Shown: positions 1 through 11,381, counted from the first letter of the stretch. The stretch: 64,000 nucleotides of DNA from Pyronema omphalodes (GCA_024516155.1 JAJJXM010000102.1:1-64000); one strand, 5' to 3'. Made by a program: numbers and translations. The notes: generated from the letters alone by a model not told the origin.

Positions 1-1171
1 GATCAAGTTGCTGATGCTGGAGGAGACGGTAGGAAGACTTAGGGTCTTTTATAGACTTTCGTCTACAAGTTCGCCCAGACTTCCCAAGGGAACCAACTTC
101 CAAACTAAGCTTAGGAGATAAGACGTGAGTCAATGCTTTGACAAATCTGCCGATGGCTCGCATCATGCTGCATGCGCAATTATATTAATTACTCACTTGC
201 ATGATGACCTCGTGTCAGATTAATCCTTGACATTCCTTGCCGTGCTACCACACCTTCCAATCAGGTATTGGGGTTAAGCGCCTAATGGAGGGTTACTCCA
301 CTTGAGCGCATAATGCAATGACTGCTCTGATAATGACCTGTGAGTCATATATCTTATGAGTCGTCTTGATCATAGATCTCCCTAGAGAATCTCGATTGCG
401 AGTGAAGGAATCTGACATCATAAGGCAGACTATGCCCTACCGGAGCGCACTGCCCCGTCACATTCCTGTGTGATGTCATTTGCCCCACCTGCGCGCACTT
501 GCGCGCAGCCACACCCTGGTGTGTACGCAAACGCCGTCTTATCTTGTAGTTGGTAGTCATTGGCCTAAGGTTGCGTCATATCAGTTCCATCCAACAGTTT
601 CCCTGAGTGGTGTTCCTTGCTGCAGGACGTCGTCTCATGCTAATGCAATCTTGACCCTTGTCCTGAGCTCCACTCCTGTTGGCTGACTAGACTCTGCCTT
701 GATCCTTGGCCGACTATCCGCCCAACTCAGACCTCGGATGATCCTATTCGTCTGCCTTGCACTGTCCTGAGAATTCCCTTCTCTTGCAAGCCCTCTGGTA
801 GCCGTGCTTGGTGGAACACGACCTCAAGTATAAGGAGGTGTCCCTTCGCCGTCGTCTCTTGTCTCCATCAGCGTCGTCTGTAGTCTTCTCATGGGTAAGT
901 CGACACCCATGAGGTAAGTTGTTCCTCGTTCCCATCCATCTGTGATCCTCCCAAACTGACAGTCAATAACAGGTAGCGACGCCTCGGGCCGGGATCCTCG
1001 TGAGGTCCTTTCGGAAAGTCACGAATCACGTGACGTGGCTAGCTGGAGCTCCTCAGGGGGTTCCGGCCCGGGAATACTAACCTTATTATTCATTCTCCTG
1101 TCGAGTTTGCCATGTTCTCTAAATGTTATACATGTTACCTATTCTATACTCACACAATATAGGGTGTGACA
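1..1171 (-). mobile_element. Family-A LTR, truncated by the window edge (A3 insertion)
   Basis: On the minus strand this begins TGTCACACCC at 1171 and matches the A2 LTR (20151-21515) at roughly 95% by eye. About 194 bp of the 1365-bp LTR lie left of the window. It abuts the A1 pol frame directly, inside the chromodomain, with no polypurine tract between. It also resembles the A2 LTR far more than the A1 5' LTR (22873-24284, about 80%). It is therefore probably a separate solo LTR or the 5' LTR of another element inserted into A1, not the A1 3' LTR. The junction bases 1172-1176 (ccatt) would be its target-site duplication. Confidence 0.8.
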
Positions 1172-4100
1172 CCATTTGACGAGGTAAAGTACTCTGCTGC
1201 CTGATTTGTAGCTGCTCATAATTTCGTCTATGTCGTACTCCTCGCTTCCCTCAACATCGTCTGCTTCCCGGAGAATTTTGTTTGGGTCTGGTGGAGCTCT
1301 GGTTCCAGTGTGGAAGGGCTCCAGTAGGGAAGTGTGGAAGACGTTGTGAATCTTCCATCTCCTTGGTAAGGTGAGACGTATTGCTGTTGGGGATATGACC
1401 TTTTCGATTTGGAATGGACCATGTAATTTGTGATCCAATTTGTGTGATGGTCGTCTTGTTTTTATGTGTCGTCCATCGAGCATAACCAAGTCTCCAACTT
1501 GGTAAGTAGGGGCCTCCTTTCGCTGAAGGTCTGCATACTTCTTCATTCTTTCTTGTGCCTTCTGTAATGCTGACTTAGCACCTTCATGCACTGTATGCAT
1601 CCAATGAGCGTATGCTTTGCTGGCAGGGTTTTGCACAGCTGTTGGAATGGGATTGCTGGCAATGGGGTTGTAACTGTAATTCGCATAAAAAGGTGATAGT
1701 CCTGTAGCGCTGGTTACTGAGTTGTTGTAAGCGAACTCAGCCATTGGCAATAGATCAACCCAATCATTCATCTCATGATTGACAAAGGAGCGGAGGTATG
1801 CTTCAATTGTCTGGTTAAGTCGTTCCGTCTGTCCATCTGTTTGAGGGTGGAACGCTGTGGACATTCTAGGTTTGATTGCTAGTGTCCCAAGAAATGCTTT
1901 CCAGGTGGTGCTTGTAAACCTGGAGTCTCTGTCCGACACAATATCCGTAGGTAGCCCATGTAACTTCCAAATTTCCTTCGCAAAGATTCTAACAAGGTCT
2001 GCAGTTGTCTTGCCGTCTTTTTGCAGTGGTATGAAGTGGGCCATCTTAGAGAATCTGTCAACTATTACCCATAGTTGATCGCATCCATTGGATTCTGGTA
2101 GGTCGGTGATAAAGTCCATGGCGATTGATTGCCATGGGGCATAGGGTAGTTCCAGAGGTTGAAGTAATCCGTACTTGAGGTGCCGTGCCTTTTTGTCTTT
2201 TTGACATTCCATACAACTCTTTACATAAGTTATTATTTGTTCTTCCATTCTTGGCCACCAGAAGTTCCTTCGTATTAATTCAATTGTTTTGTCCTGTCCA
2301 AAGTGACCTGCAATTTTCGAGTCATGTTCGGATTCCAGGACTGTCTTTACCAACTCCTTTGGTACCCATAGTTTTTCCTTTCGATAGACTATGCCATTAT
2401 CTATCGTTAATGGTTCCTTAATTTCCTTTGTTGCCTCCACGCAAATCTCATCCAGCTTACCAGCTTCCTTTACCATCTTCAAGAATTCTTCTGACCATTT
2501 AATAAAAGGAATAGAGGAAAGACGTGCTGAAGAAATACTAAATGATGTTCCTGCTCCAGCACTGCTGATTGACGAAATGGATGCAAAATGACTCTTATGC
2601 AGGATCGTCGTAATCGGCTGATCTTCACCTCCCCCCTTTTCAGGTCGGAACTCCGGACGCCTAGATAGAGCATCAGGTTTCCCATTTTTAACCCCAGGTC
2701 TATAAAAAATCTTAAAGTCAACGCCAGCAAGCTCTTGAGCCCATCTAGCTTGTCGTCGATTGAGTACTTTTGTTGTTGTAAAATACTCAAGGTTTTGGTG
2801 GTCGCTGTAAACTTGGACAGTGTGCATTGCTCCCTCAAGATATCGTCTCCATACTTTGAATGAGTCCACAATAGCTAACAGCTCTTTGTCATGGATCTCG
2901 TAGTTAATCTCAGCAGGAGTGAATTTTCTTGAGTGGAAAGCAATTGGGTGCAACTTTCCATCTTCCCCCTTCTGGGATAGAACTGCGCCTAAAGCAAAAT
3001 CTGAAGCATCTGTTTCAACAATGCAAACCTGTCTTGGGTCAAAATGACTTAAGATTGGTGCAGTAGTGAAACGACTTTTGAGCTCATCAAATGCTAGTTC
3101 CATAGCAACAGTCCATTCCCATTTCTTCGCATCACCCTTTGTTGATTCTGTGAGAGGACGACATATCTTGGAGAAGTCCTTGATGAATCTGCGATAGAAG
3201 TTTGCGAATCCAAGAAAGCCCTGTGTTTCTTTCAAGGATTTTGGGGGTTCCCATACCAGGACTGTTTGTACCTTGTCCTTTGCCATTTCAATGCCATTTT
3301 CGCTGATAATATAACCCAGAAATTCCACTCTGTTTTGTCCCCAAACACATTTTTCCGGAGAGATAACCAGCCCATTTTCTTCCAATCTTTTTAACACTTC
3401 CTTAACCAATTTGTCGTGTTCTTCCTCTGTCTCAGCATATATGAGAACATCATCAATATACGCAATCACTCCCTGGTCCAACATGTCTCTAAAGATATGA
3501 TTCATCATATCTTGGAATGTGGCTGGGGCATTGCTCAAGCCAAAAGGCATAACCGAAAATTCATATAATCCATATCGGCATCGAAAGGCCGTTTTCCATT
3601 CATCTCCTTCTTTTATTCTGATGAGATGATATCCATTCTTGAGGTCCATTTTCGTGAATATCTTTGCTCCTCTAACTCTGTCTTGTAATTCTGACATGAG
3701 TGGGAGTGGGTACCGGTTGGCAATTGTAATTTTGTTGATGCCCCGGTAATCAACACATAACCGTAGACCTCTGCCATGAGGCTTTGGGACAAAGAGAATA
3801 GGAGCTGCTGCTGGTGACTTGGAAGGTCTGATTTTACCAGTACGCACCATATCCTTCAACCATTCTCTAAGTGTCTCTAGCTCAACTTCGTTGAGAGCAT
3901 AGACAGGTCCCCAAGGAGGCTTTTCGCCTTCAACTAGGTCAATCGCATGGTCGTAGGGTTTGTGATCAGGAAGCCTATCTGCAGCTTCCTTTGTCATAAT
4001 GTTGATCCAGCCGCGGAATTTCTCTGGGACCTGCTGAAGGGCCTCAGATAATTCCTCTGTGGTGGATACAGATGAGATGTGGCCTAAGACTAAGGCTTCT

Positions 4101-4648
4101 GGATGGTCGAGGACATGTTTATCGACCTTGAGTGAGAAGGCACTGGCTTGTGCCTTTGTACATTTTTCTTTGCAACGTGAGGATGTAAAGGAGATTTTGT
4201 CTTGATCTCCCCAGAGGTTGCAGGGCTGATGTAGTGCCATCCACCAATAAGGCAGGATAGCATCGCAGTCACTATCTAGTGGAGCGACTTCGAAAGATTC
4301 TGCAGCAAAGTGTTTCTTATGCTGCAATATAAAGGGAACCGTAAAGACTTCACCTGCTCCAGCAACTATTTCATTGTTAAAGTTGCGGATTTGTAAAGGG
4401 GTGTCTCTCTTAACGGTTGGGATTTTGTATTTGTGGACAAAGGCTTTGTCCAGGAGGGCAGCAGTAGATCCTGTATCAAGAAGGACTCTAACTGTGCGTT
4501 GTTGATTCTTGGACCAGTTGAGAACCATGTTGATAATTGGTCTCGGTCCATGGTGAGGAGGAGTGGGAGCTGATTCCTGGGTAACTGGAATAGCTGCTCC
4601 ATTGTCTTTTCGTCGACTCTTGGTCCTGGTCGACAGAAGGCTGTCCAT
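1139..4648 (-). pseudogene. pol: A1 pol polyprotein (Ty3/gypsy chromovirus), interrupted in its chromodomain
   Basis: This is a retrotransposon polyprotein of about 1160 codons. In order it has an aspartic protease (LLDTGSTAALLD, near residue 57), reverse transcriptase with YIDD, RNase H (VETDASDFALGAVL), a zinc-binding HHCC integrase with its DDE core (MDFITDLPES, VSDRDSRF, QTDGQTERLNQ), and the start of a chromodomain ending in YLVKW. The last ten codons (1139-1171) are read from the abutting LTR, so the C-terminal half of the chromodomain is missing here. The frame is open back through the gag stop at 4732, so pol would be made by -1 frameshifting. The catalytic motifs look intact and the protein is about 85-90% identical to A2 pol by eye. 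With gag broken by two insertions the element cannot be autonomous. Confidence 0.93.
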
Positions 4649-4727
4649 TGATTTCCTTTTTATTCCTGCGCATTTCCCTATTACTGCGTCTTCATATCCA
4701 TCCTCCTCGGGTGACGCTTCCCTAGAG

Positions 4728-4742
4728 GACTCTAAAAATCCG
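4728..4742 (-). promoter_or_regulatory. Candidate -1 frameshift site at the end of A1 gag
   Basis: On the minus strand gag ends GAT TCG GAT TTT TAG, and pol is in the -1 frame. That frame has a TGA immediately upstream (before TTC GGA TTT TTA), so the slip must fall within about 12 nt. The run of five T at the stop codon is the only slippery tract there: a tRNA-Phe on UUU can re-pair on UUU one base back. A2 has the same bases at 16271-16284. The position is seen in the sequence; the mechanism is inferred. Confidence 0.55.
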
Positions 4743-6195
4743 AATCAATGACTTCCTCATCCTCCATTTCCCAAATCCTTGGTTGCGCATCAGACATATG
4801 AGTGTCTTCCTCATCTTGCCTTACTGCCGCAGTCTTCGCTTTCTTGGCTTCCTTGGGCTTTTCTTGTTCATGCCCTTCTTCATGATCTTCATCATCCCGC
4901 TTCCTCTTCCCTGAAGAAGCTACCTTTCCATCCTTTGCCAGGTCAGTTCCCCCAACTGTCTTCTTTGCATAGCAGTCGTACATTCTATGACCAGCACGAC
5001 CACATCGCCAACATTCAGCCTTATCTTTCTTGTGTTTGTCGATTTCGGCTTGGGGTACTCCTTGCAAAGCCTCCCTTCCTGAGGCATAAACCGCCGGTTT
5101 ATCTGACTTCCTGTCCTTTTTCCCAGCAAATTCCTTCTTAGAACCCTTATCCTTAACCTTTCGGTCCTTCCGCTGCACCTCACGTTGGCGAGCAGCTTCC
5201 CTTTCTTTCCCTTTATCCTTGCGTTCCCCACGCACTTCTAAGGTCTTTTTCTTTGTATACCCCAATTCTTCATTCAAACCTTCCACAACATGTGCAGCTT
5301 CTTTGACTGCGTGAATCAGGGCAACATCATCATTGGGAACCTCTCCACACCGTTGGTAAACCATCTTCTTGATAGCTGGTGTCATAGCCTCCCATATCAC
5401 ATTCCTAAACATAGGGCCCAGTGCTCCAACGCGCATATTCAGATCCTCCAACTTAGTGATATAATCATCGATATCACCATCGTATTGTAGTTCTGTAATG
5501 CGTTTGACGTCCTTCTGAGCCTCCCTCTTATCTTCGAACCTTGTCTCAAATGCACTGGAAAATGCAGCCCAAGTATCCTTCAATTTCTGTTTCTGAATAG
5601 ACTTCCTGCGCTCCTGGTGCCATGCTAAAGCCTTGTGGGTGAATAGACTACCAACCCACTTAACCTGCGCATCTTCATCAGGCCAGGATGTGGCATATGT
5701 TTCCACGTAATCCTGTACTGACATCCACCAGGCCCTAAGCAGAGTCTTGTCTTTTCCTGAGAAAAATTGAGGTGCCTTGAGTTCTGGCATCTTGGGTCTC
5801 TTTGGTGCATCTCTGGGTCCTTGGATCTTGTCGATAATAGAAGTGAGGAATCTTGTTGCATCCTCCTCAGCTTCTCTTTCTTCTCTAGTCTTTTGGCGAG
5901 GGGGCCTTTCTGGCTGTCCGGGTGTTCCTTGACCATCATCGGAGGGCTCAGGAGGGGGAATGGTAACCCTTCTTCTTGGAGGGCCATTGCCTCGTCCTCC
6001 ATTTCCTCCTGCTGCTGGAGGGGGTGTGTCGTTTCTAGAGGGTGGTAGATTTGTGTCTACTGCCACTTGAAAAATGCTTGGGGAGACAGTTCTGCGTTGG
6101 GGTTCGTCCTGTACCGCATCCGCAAGTGACTGTGCATCGATAGGTATGTTGTTGGCTGTCATGTCCATGACCCTTTGAATGACCTTATCGATAAT
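4732..6195 (-). pseudogene. gag: A1 gag, C-terminal two thirds (split by A2)
   Basis: This is the C-terminal part of the A1 Gag structural protein. It has a proline-rich linker, the conserved capsid-like block (FSGKDKTLLRAWWMSVQ to DVKRITELQYDGDIDDY), a lysine-rich basic stretch, a CX2CX4HX4C zinc knuckle (CWRCGRAGHRMYDC) and an acidic tail ending in DSDF. It is about 75-80% identical to the same part of A2 Gag. It stops at the left edge of A2. The frame resumes at 21520 on the far side, and removing A2 plus one copy of the ATAAT duplication restores it. Removing the solo B LTR as well gives 723 codons plus stop, close to the 729 of A2, so gag was intact before the insertions. Confidence 0.93.
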
Positions 6196-7103
6196 TGTCA
6201 CACCCTATATTGTGTGAGTATAGAATAGGTAACATGTATAACATTTAGAGAACATGGCAAACTCGACAGGAGAATGAATAATAAGGTTAGTATTCCCGGG
6301 CCGGAACCCCCTGAGGAGCTCCAGCTAGCCACGTCACGTGATTCGTGACTTTCCGAAAAGACCTCACGAGGATCCCGGCCCGAGGCGTCGCTACCTGTTA
6401 TTCACTGTCAGTTTGGGAGGATCACAGATGGATGGGAACGAGTATCAACTTACCTCATGGGTGTCGACTTACCCATGAGAAAACTACAGACGACGCTGAT
6501 GGAGAACAGAAGACGACGGCGAAGGGACACATCCTTATACTTGAGGATGTGTTCCACCAAGCACGGCTACCAGAGGGCTTGCAAGAGAAAGGATTTCTCA
6601 GGAGCATGCAAGGCAAGCGAATGGGATCATCCGAGGTCTGAGTTGGACGGATAGTCGGCCAAGGAACAAGGCAGAGTCTAGTCAGCCAACAGGAGTGGAG
6701 CTCAGGACAAGGGTCAAGATTGCGTCAGCATGAGACGACGTTCTGCAGCAAGGAACACCACTCAGGGAAACTGTTGGATGGAACTGATATGACGCGACCT
6801 TAGGCCAATGACTACCAACTGCAAGATAAGACGGCGTTTGCGTACACACCAGGGTGTGGCTGCGCGCAAGTGCGCGCAGGTGGGGCAAATGACATCACAC
6901 AGGAATGTGACGGGGCGGTGCGCTCCGGTAAGGCATAGTCTGCCTTATGATGTCAGATTCCTTCACTCGCAATCGAGATTCTCTAGGGAGATCTATGATC
7001 AAGACGACTCATAGGATATATGACTCACATGTCATTATCAGAGGAGTCATTGCATTATGCGCTCAAGTGGAGTCACCCTTCACTAGGCGCTTAACCCCAA
7101 TAC
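6196..7103 (+). repeat. A2 5' LTR, left part (U3 side)
   Basis: This is the first 908 bp of the A2 5' LTR, essentially identical to 20151-21058. It carries a CACGTCACGTGATTCGTGAC motif cluster near 6331-6350 and a pair of TGCGCGCA palindromes at 6861-6868 and 6871-6878. It is cut off at 7103 by insertion of B1, and the last five bases (aatac) are the B1 target duplication. Small open frames within it have no support as genes. Confidence 0.95.
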
Positions 7104-7632
7104 TGTCAGGGACACGAGAACGGACGTTCAAGGGACACACTGAACACTACCGGAAGGAGGGACTAGGCAGGTTCCGGAACGGGGAACGGCAGGACAAGGA
7201 CCGAAGTGCTCGTCAGACGGACGGCACACTAAACAGGGACAGGGACAAGGACAAGAGTGACGTAGGACTTGAGAGAGGAATTCTTATATTAGGAGTTAAG
7301 AGAAGACACAAGACGTTCGATGGAGAATCTCGACAACGGGGAGGCAAGCCTCCTTATGTACAAAGGGGCGGCCAGCACTCTTGCTGGGCCGTCATACAAT
7401 CATCGCTACATGAGCTTCCGTTCTCCATCGATTCAACTGCGACGCCACAGCTCTCCAGCTGGTGGTACGTCATCCATCATCACTCATTCTCTCAGTTAAC
7501 ATGGCACGGCACACACGACAACACAACAACACAACGGCAACACAACACGGCAAGACAACGGCACGATCTTAATCAACAACCACGACAACATGATGACGCA
7601 ACACAACGGCTCGTCAGCCGTGTGCCGTGACA
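7104..7632 (-). repeat. B1 3' LTR
   Basis: A 529-bp LTR, identical to 12977-13505 except for one transition that I could find. On the plus strand its right-hand part is rich in cacaacac/acaacac words (about 7500-7600). The G-rich polypurine tract abuts it at 7633-7643. Confidence 0.96.
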
Positions 7633-7643
7633 GTACCCCCCCG
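7633..7643 (-). promoter_or_regulatory. B1 polypurine tract
   Basis: On the minus strand, AACGGGGGGGTAC runs directly into the 3' LTR. It is the expected position and composition for the plus-strand primer. It also overlaps the end of pol, whose stop codon is within a few bases. Confidence 0.7.
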
Positions 7644-10600
7644 TTAGGCTCGAGTTCCTACGAGAGGAGAAGGTTTGTCTGGGTATAATTGGTGAAATCT
7701 CTCAGCGGCCTCAGTTTCGGATAGGTTCGTTTCCGGTTCCCAGGTTGGAGAGTCATGGCCGGTCCACTTGACGAGGTACTGTAGGTTTCCTCTCGACCAA
7801 CGGCTATCTAGGATTTCATCCACGAACCATTCTTCTTCGCCGTCTACTACTACCGGTAGGGGCGGTGGAATAATCTGGCCAGGGAGGGGGTCCGAAGGGG
7901 CTGGGTTTAGTAGGGACACGGGGAAGGTCCTGTGGTGTTTCATGGTCTCCGGTATATCCAATTCATAGGCGTGGGATCCAATAGGTCGTAACACGGTGAA
8001 GGGGCCTAGGTGTTTATTTTCTAGTTTCTTTGAGGGGCGGCGGGTTCTTAGGTTGCGGGCGTCCAGCCATACCAGGTCTCCTGGTTTGAAGACCGGCGCG
8101 GGGAGTCGGGAATTGTCGGCGGCTTCTATGTGGCGGGCTTGGGCGTATTTCATTTCAGAACGTAAGACGTCATGGATGTGTGACATCCTTTCCGCTACCT
8201 CGTTCGCTTTCACTTCCTCAGGATTGTCGGTCCCGATTTCCAGTTCAAAAGAGCACTTGGGGTGTCGACCATATATAGCGTAGAACGGAGACAGCGACGT
8301 TGTATCCGATACTTGGTTATTTGCAGCAAATTCTGCCAGTGGTAAAAATTTTTTCCAATCGTCTTGTAAATAACAGACGTAAGCGCGGAGATATTGCTCC
8401 GTGACCGCGTTAATTCTCTCTGTTTGGCCGTCGGTTTGGGGATGAAAGGCCGTACTCGTGGCAATTTCGATACCCATGCAATTCGCCAAGTGTTTCCAGA
8501 AATGGGCCACAAATTGCGGACCGCGGTCGGACACTACTGTGTCTGGCAGGCCGTGTAGTTTGAACACATTTTCCAGGAAGAGTTGCGCGAAGCCTTCTGC
8601 GTCTATCGTGGAATGGCAGGGTACCAAGTGCCGCTGTTTCGTTAGTCGGCCAACGATCGCACATATTGCGTCGAAGCCTTCTGATGTCGGTAGTCCAGTA
8701 ACAAAGTCCACCGATATATTCTGCCAAGGGTGGTGCGGAACCGGTAGGGGCTTCAGGGTTCCATAGGGTGCGTGGCGGGTAGCCTTTGTTCTTTTACAGG
8801 TGTGGCAATTTCGGACGAATTGGTCCACATCTTTTCTCATCGAGGGCCAGTAATAATTCCTGGCGAGGAGTTCGAAAGTCTTCGCACGGCCCGGGTGTCC
8901 CATGGTGGGGGGGTCGTGGTGATCTTGCAGTAGTTTCAATCGTAGCTTATCCAGCGCGGGGACATAGAGGCAATCTCGGTAGTACAATCTGTTTTCTAAC
9001 ACGGAACAATCGGCGAGCGATATGTCCTTACAGATTTGTGTGCCATCTTCCAGCATTCCCAACACTCGGTTGGGGAATGGATCTGTCTTGTAGCCCTCTG
9101 TGAACAGGAGGTCTACTTCGGAAGGTGCGAGTTTCATTGGCGGGGTCATGCATAACTGAAAGTTCTGTGGCTTCAGAACCGCTTGCTGGTTCGCCAGTAT
9201 GCGTTCGTCTCCCTCTTCCGGGAGGTCGGCGGCTCTTCTTGTCAGGGCGTCCGGTTTTCCTCCCAACGTACCCGGTCGATAGGTGATCACAAAGTTAAAC
9301 CGAGACAGGAACTCGGACCAGCGTGCTTGTCGTCTATTCAGCAGCTTTGTCGTCATAAAGTATTCAAGATTCTTGTGATCCGTCAATACTTTTATAGGGA
9401 AGGCGGAGCCCTCTAAGTGGGGACGCCATTCCTCAAAACAACGAACTATCGCCAGTAGTTCCTTGTCGTAGATTTCGTAGTTACATTCTGCCGGGGAATG
9501 CTTCTTGGAATAAAATGCGACGGGGTGTAACACGTTATCGTCGTCGTATTGTGATAAAACCCCAGCGGACACATAGTCAGATGCGTCTGTTTCTACTACA
9601 ATCGGTTTCTCGTAGTCGAAGTGCTTGAGGATGGGTGCTGATGTAAATGCGTCCTTCAGTCGGTCGAAGGCGCTCTGCTGATCTTTACCCCAGACAAAGG
9701 GGATTGCTTTACCATCTTTCTTTTTGGTCAGAGCTGTAAGCGGGGAGACCACTTTTGAGTAGTCTTTGATAAATCTTCGGTAGAAATTCGCGAAGCCCAG
9801 GAACTCTTGGACCTGTTTCAAATTGGTTGGTTCCTTCCAATCTCTCACTGTGGCTACTTTGGAATCCATCATGCGCGCGCCGTCGCGGCCGATGTTGTAG
9901 CCCAGGTACTGTACTTCTGCCTTAGCAAACTTACACTTCTCTGGCTTCAAGTGCAGTTTTTCTTGTTTGAGTCGTTCCAGGATCTTCCGGACGTGTGCGG
10001 TGTGATCGGACTTTGTTTCGGAGAATACGAGGATATCGTCCAAGTATGCCGTACAAAACTGGTCTAGGTATGGTCTCAGGACATCATTTATAAATGCCTG
10101 GAAATCGGCAGGCGCGTTGGTGAGCCCAAAAGGCATCACTTTCGATTCAAACAGGCCGTACCGTGTGCGGAAGGCCGTCTTCCATTCTTCGCCTTCTGCC
10201 ATTCTGATAAGATTATAAGCGCTGCGGACATCAAGGGTCGTAAAGTATTGAGCTTTGGAAAGATTCATCATCGTTTCCTGTATCAATGGCAGCGGGTACC
10301 GGTTCTTCTCGGTACCTTCATTCAGTCTTCGGTAGTCGACACACAGGCGTAGGGATCCGTCTGATTTCTTTACGAATAATATCGGCGAGGCGGCCGGTGA
10401 TTGGGAGCGTTGTATAAATCCTTTCTCCAAATTCTCATCGAGCCATGTTTTCAGCGTCTGCAACTCGTTGCGTGACAGCGAGTATAGCGGGCCAAAGGGC
10501 GGAACGAATCCCTCTTTCAGTGGGATCTTGTGGTCGTAGGGTCGGTGCGGGGGAAGTTCCTTCGCGTTGACCTCCTTGAATAAATCGAGGTAGTCGTGAT

Positions 10601-11312
10601 ACTCCTCGGGGATCATGTCTTTCAATTCGTCGTCCGTGAGGGGGGGCTTGTCTTGTAGGGCGACGGTGATCTCGTCCAACGATAGCGAGAACACTGTCAG
10701 GCTTTCGTCTTCTACCATTTCCTTGAAGTCGGTGATGGTTAGACTTGAGATCTCTATTGGGGGTTCGTCCGGGGGGTCGGGGACCGAGTCTTCCAACTCC
10801 GGCAAGGGGTTTGTGTCGGGCTCGTGGACAGCGGGAGGGGGCCTCGAGTCCAGGACCTCGACACCGGTTGTGCTCACAGGCAACGGGGTGCAATTCCTTA
10901 GGCAGTATTCGGAGTCGAAGCTTACAGTGTTGGAACTGAAGCTTATGGTTACATCGTGTTTTTTCAACCAGGGGATACCCAACACCACCGGGTAGTGACC
11001 CAGCTTGGTGACAAACATGGGAAGGTTTTCCGAGTGACCATTGATGGTACACTCTACTTGGGCGAGGTGTGTTATTTTTCCTGAGGATATGGGGCGGCCG
11101 TCGATAACTTCGACCGTTCGGGCGGTGGATAGGGGGGTTAGGGGGAGTTTGTGATGGCGGGCGAAATTGCGGTCAACAAAAGCGATACCAGTGGCGCCGC
11201 AGTCAACGAGCGCTACTGTTTTCACGGAGCGGTTATTGGAAAACAATGAACAGGAGAGGACAAGGTGTTTGCATTCTAACTTTCCAGTAAAACTTGCTCC
11301 CGATAATAGCAA
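7644..11312 (-). CDS. pol: B1 pol polyprotein: protease, RT, RNase H, integrase, chromodomain
   Basis: This is an intact retrotransposon polyprotein of about 1222 codons, counted from a TTG at 11312. It has no ATG of its own at the front. The frame is open upstream across the gag stop at 11369, so it should be made as a Gag-Pol fusion by -1 frameshifting. Domains in order are aspartic protease (VDCGATGIAFVD, near residue 37), RT with YLDD, RNase H (VETDASDY), HHCC zinc domain (CHTCKRTK) and DDE integrase (VDFVTGLP, VVSDRGPQF, PQTDGQTERINAV). A C-terminal chromodomain (EWFVDEILDSRW...YLVKWTGHDSPTWEP) follows and is expected to steer integration to methylated-histone chromatin. The usual VDRLTK motif after the first catalytic Asp reads VGRLTK; that Asp is not one of the three catalytic residues. 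Confidence 0.97.
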   Translation of the reverse strand: MLLSGASFTGKLECKHLVLSCSLFSNNRSVKTVALVDCGATGIAFVDRNFARHHKLPLTPLSTARTVEVIDGRPISSGKITHLAQVECTINGHSENLPMFVTKLGHYPVVLGIPWLKKHDVTISFSSNTVSFDSEYCLRNCTPLPVSTTGVEVLDSRPPPAVHEPDTNPLPELEDSVPDPPDEPPIEISSLTITDFKEMVEDESLTVFSLSLDEITVALQDKPPLTDDELKDMIPEEYHDYLDLFKEVNAKELPPHRPYDHKIPLKEGFVPPFGPLYSLSRNELQTLKTWLDENLEKGFIQRSQSPAASPILFVKKSDGSLRLCVDYRRLNEGTEKNRYPLPLIQETMMNLSKAQYFTTLDVRSAYNLIRMAEGEEWKTAFRTRYGLFESKVMPFGLTNAPADFQAFINDVLRPYLDQFCTAYLDDILVFSETKSDHTAHVRKILERLKQEKLHLKPEKCKFAKAEVQYLGYNIGRDGARMMDSKVATVRDWKEPTNLKQVQEFLGFANFYRRFIKDYSKVVSPLTALTKKKDGKAIPFVWGKDQQSAFDRLKDAFTSAPILKHFDYEKPIVVETDASDYVSAGVLSQYDDDNVLHPVAFYSKKHSPAECNYEIYDKELLAIVRCFEEWRPHLEGSAFPIKVLTDHKNLEYFMTTKLLNRRQARWSEFLSRFNFVITYRPGTLGGKPDALTRRAADLPEEGDERILANQQAVLKPQNFQLCMTPPMKLAPSEVDLLFTEGYKTDPFPNRVLGMLEDGTQICKDISLADCSVLENRLYYRDCLYVPALDKLRLKLLQDHHDPPTMGHPGRAKTFELLARNYYWPSMRKDVDQFVRNCHTCKRTKATRHAPYGTLKPLPVPHHPWQNISVDFVTGLPTSEGFDAICAIVGRLTKQRHLVPCHSTIDAEGFAQLFLENVFKLHGLPDTVVSDRGPQFVAHFWKHLANCMGIEIATSTAFHPQTDGQTERINAVTEQYLRAYVCYLQDDWKKFLPLAEFAANNQVSDTTSLSPFYAIYGRHPKCSFELEIGTDNPEEVKANEVAERMSHIHDVLRSEMKYAQARHIEAADNSRLPAPVFKPGDLVWLDARNLRTRRPSKKLENKHLGPFTVLRPIGSHAYELDIPETMKHHRTFPVSLLNPAPSDPLPGQIIPPPLPVVVDGEEEWFVDEILDSRWSRGNLQYLVKWTGHDSPTWEPETNLSETEAAERFHQLYPDKPSPLVGTRA

Positions 11313-11336
11313 TGTATCAGCAATAATAGTATTCCC

Positions 11337-11381
11337 ACCAGCGGCAGAGCCATCTTCTTGCAGCTGGTTTATTCTTTTCCC
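11337..11381 (-). promoter_or_regulatory. -1 programmed frameshift signal between B1 gag and pol
   Basis: On the minus strand the gag frame reads TC[G GGA AAA] GAA TAA. The bracketed heptamer GGGAAAA (11381-11375) fits the canonical X XXY YYZ slippery pattern in the correct register. After a 6-nt spacer (GAATAA, containing the gag stop) comes a hairpin: ACCAGC (11368-11363) pairs with GCTGGT (11342-11337), and after one mismatch GCA (11361-11359) pairs with TGC (11346-11344). Slipping -1 at this heptamer continues straight into the open pol frame. Confidence 0.8.

Noticed and set aside
1139..1171. A1 pol C-terminus CHTLYCVSIE as a real divergent end
   Set aside because: These codons are the first bases of an LTR read in frame; A2 has a full chromodomain at this point.
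1160..1180. A 303-bp microhomology (TGG) deletion joining the A1 chromodomain to its own 3' LTR
   Set aside because: Possible, but the abutting LTR does not match the A1 5' LTR, so a separate LTR insertion explains more. Kept only as the alternative.
6345..7014. Open frames of 60-100 codons inside the LTRs (repeated at 354-935 and 20300-20969)
   Set aside because: They recur only because the LTR recurs and have no domain.
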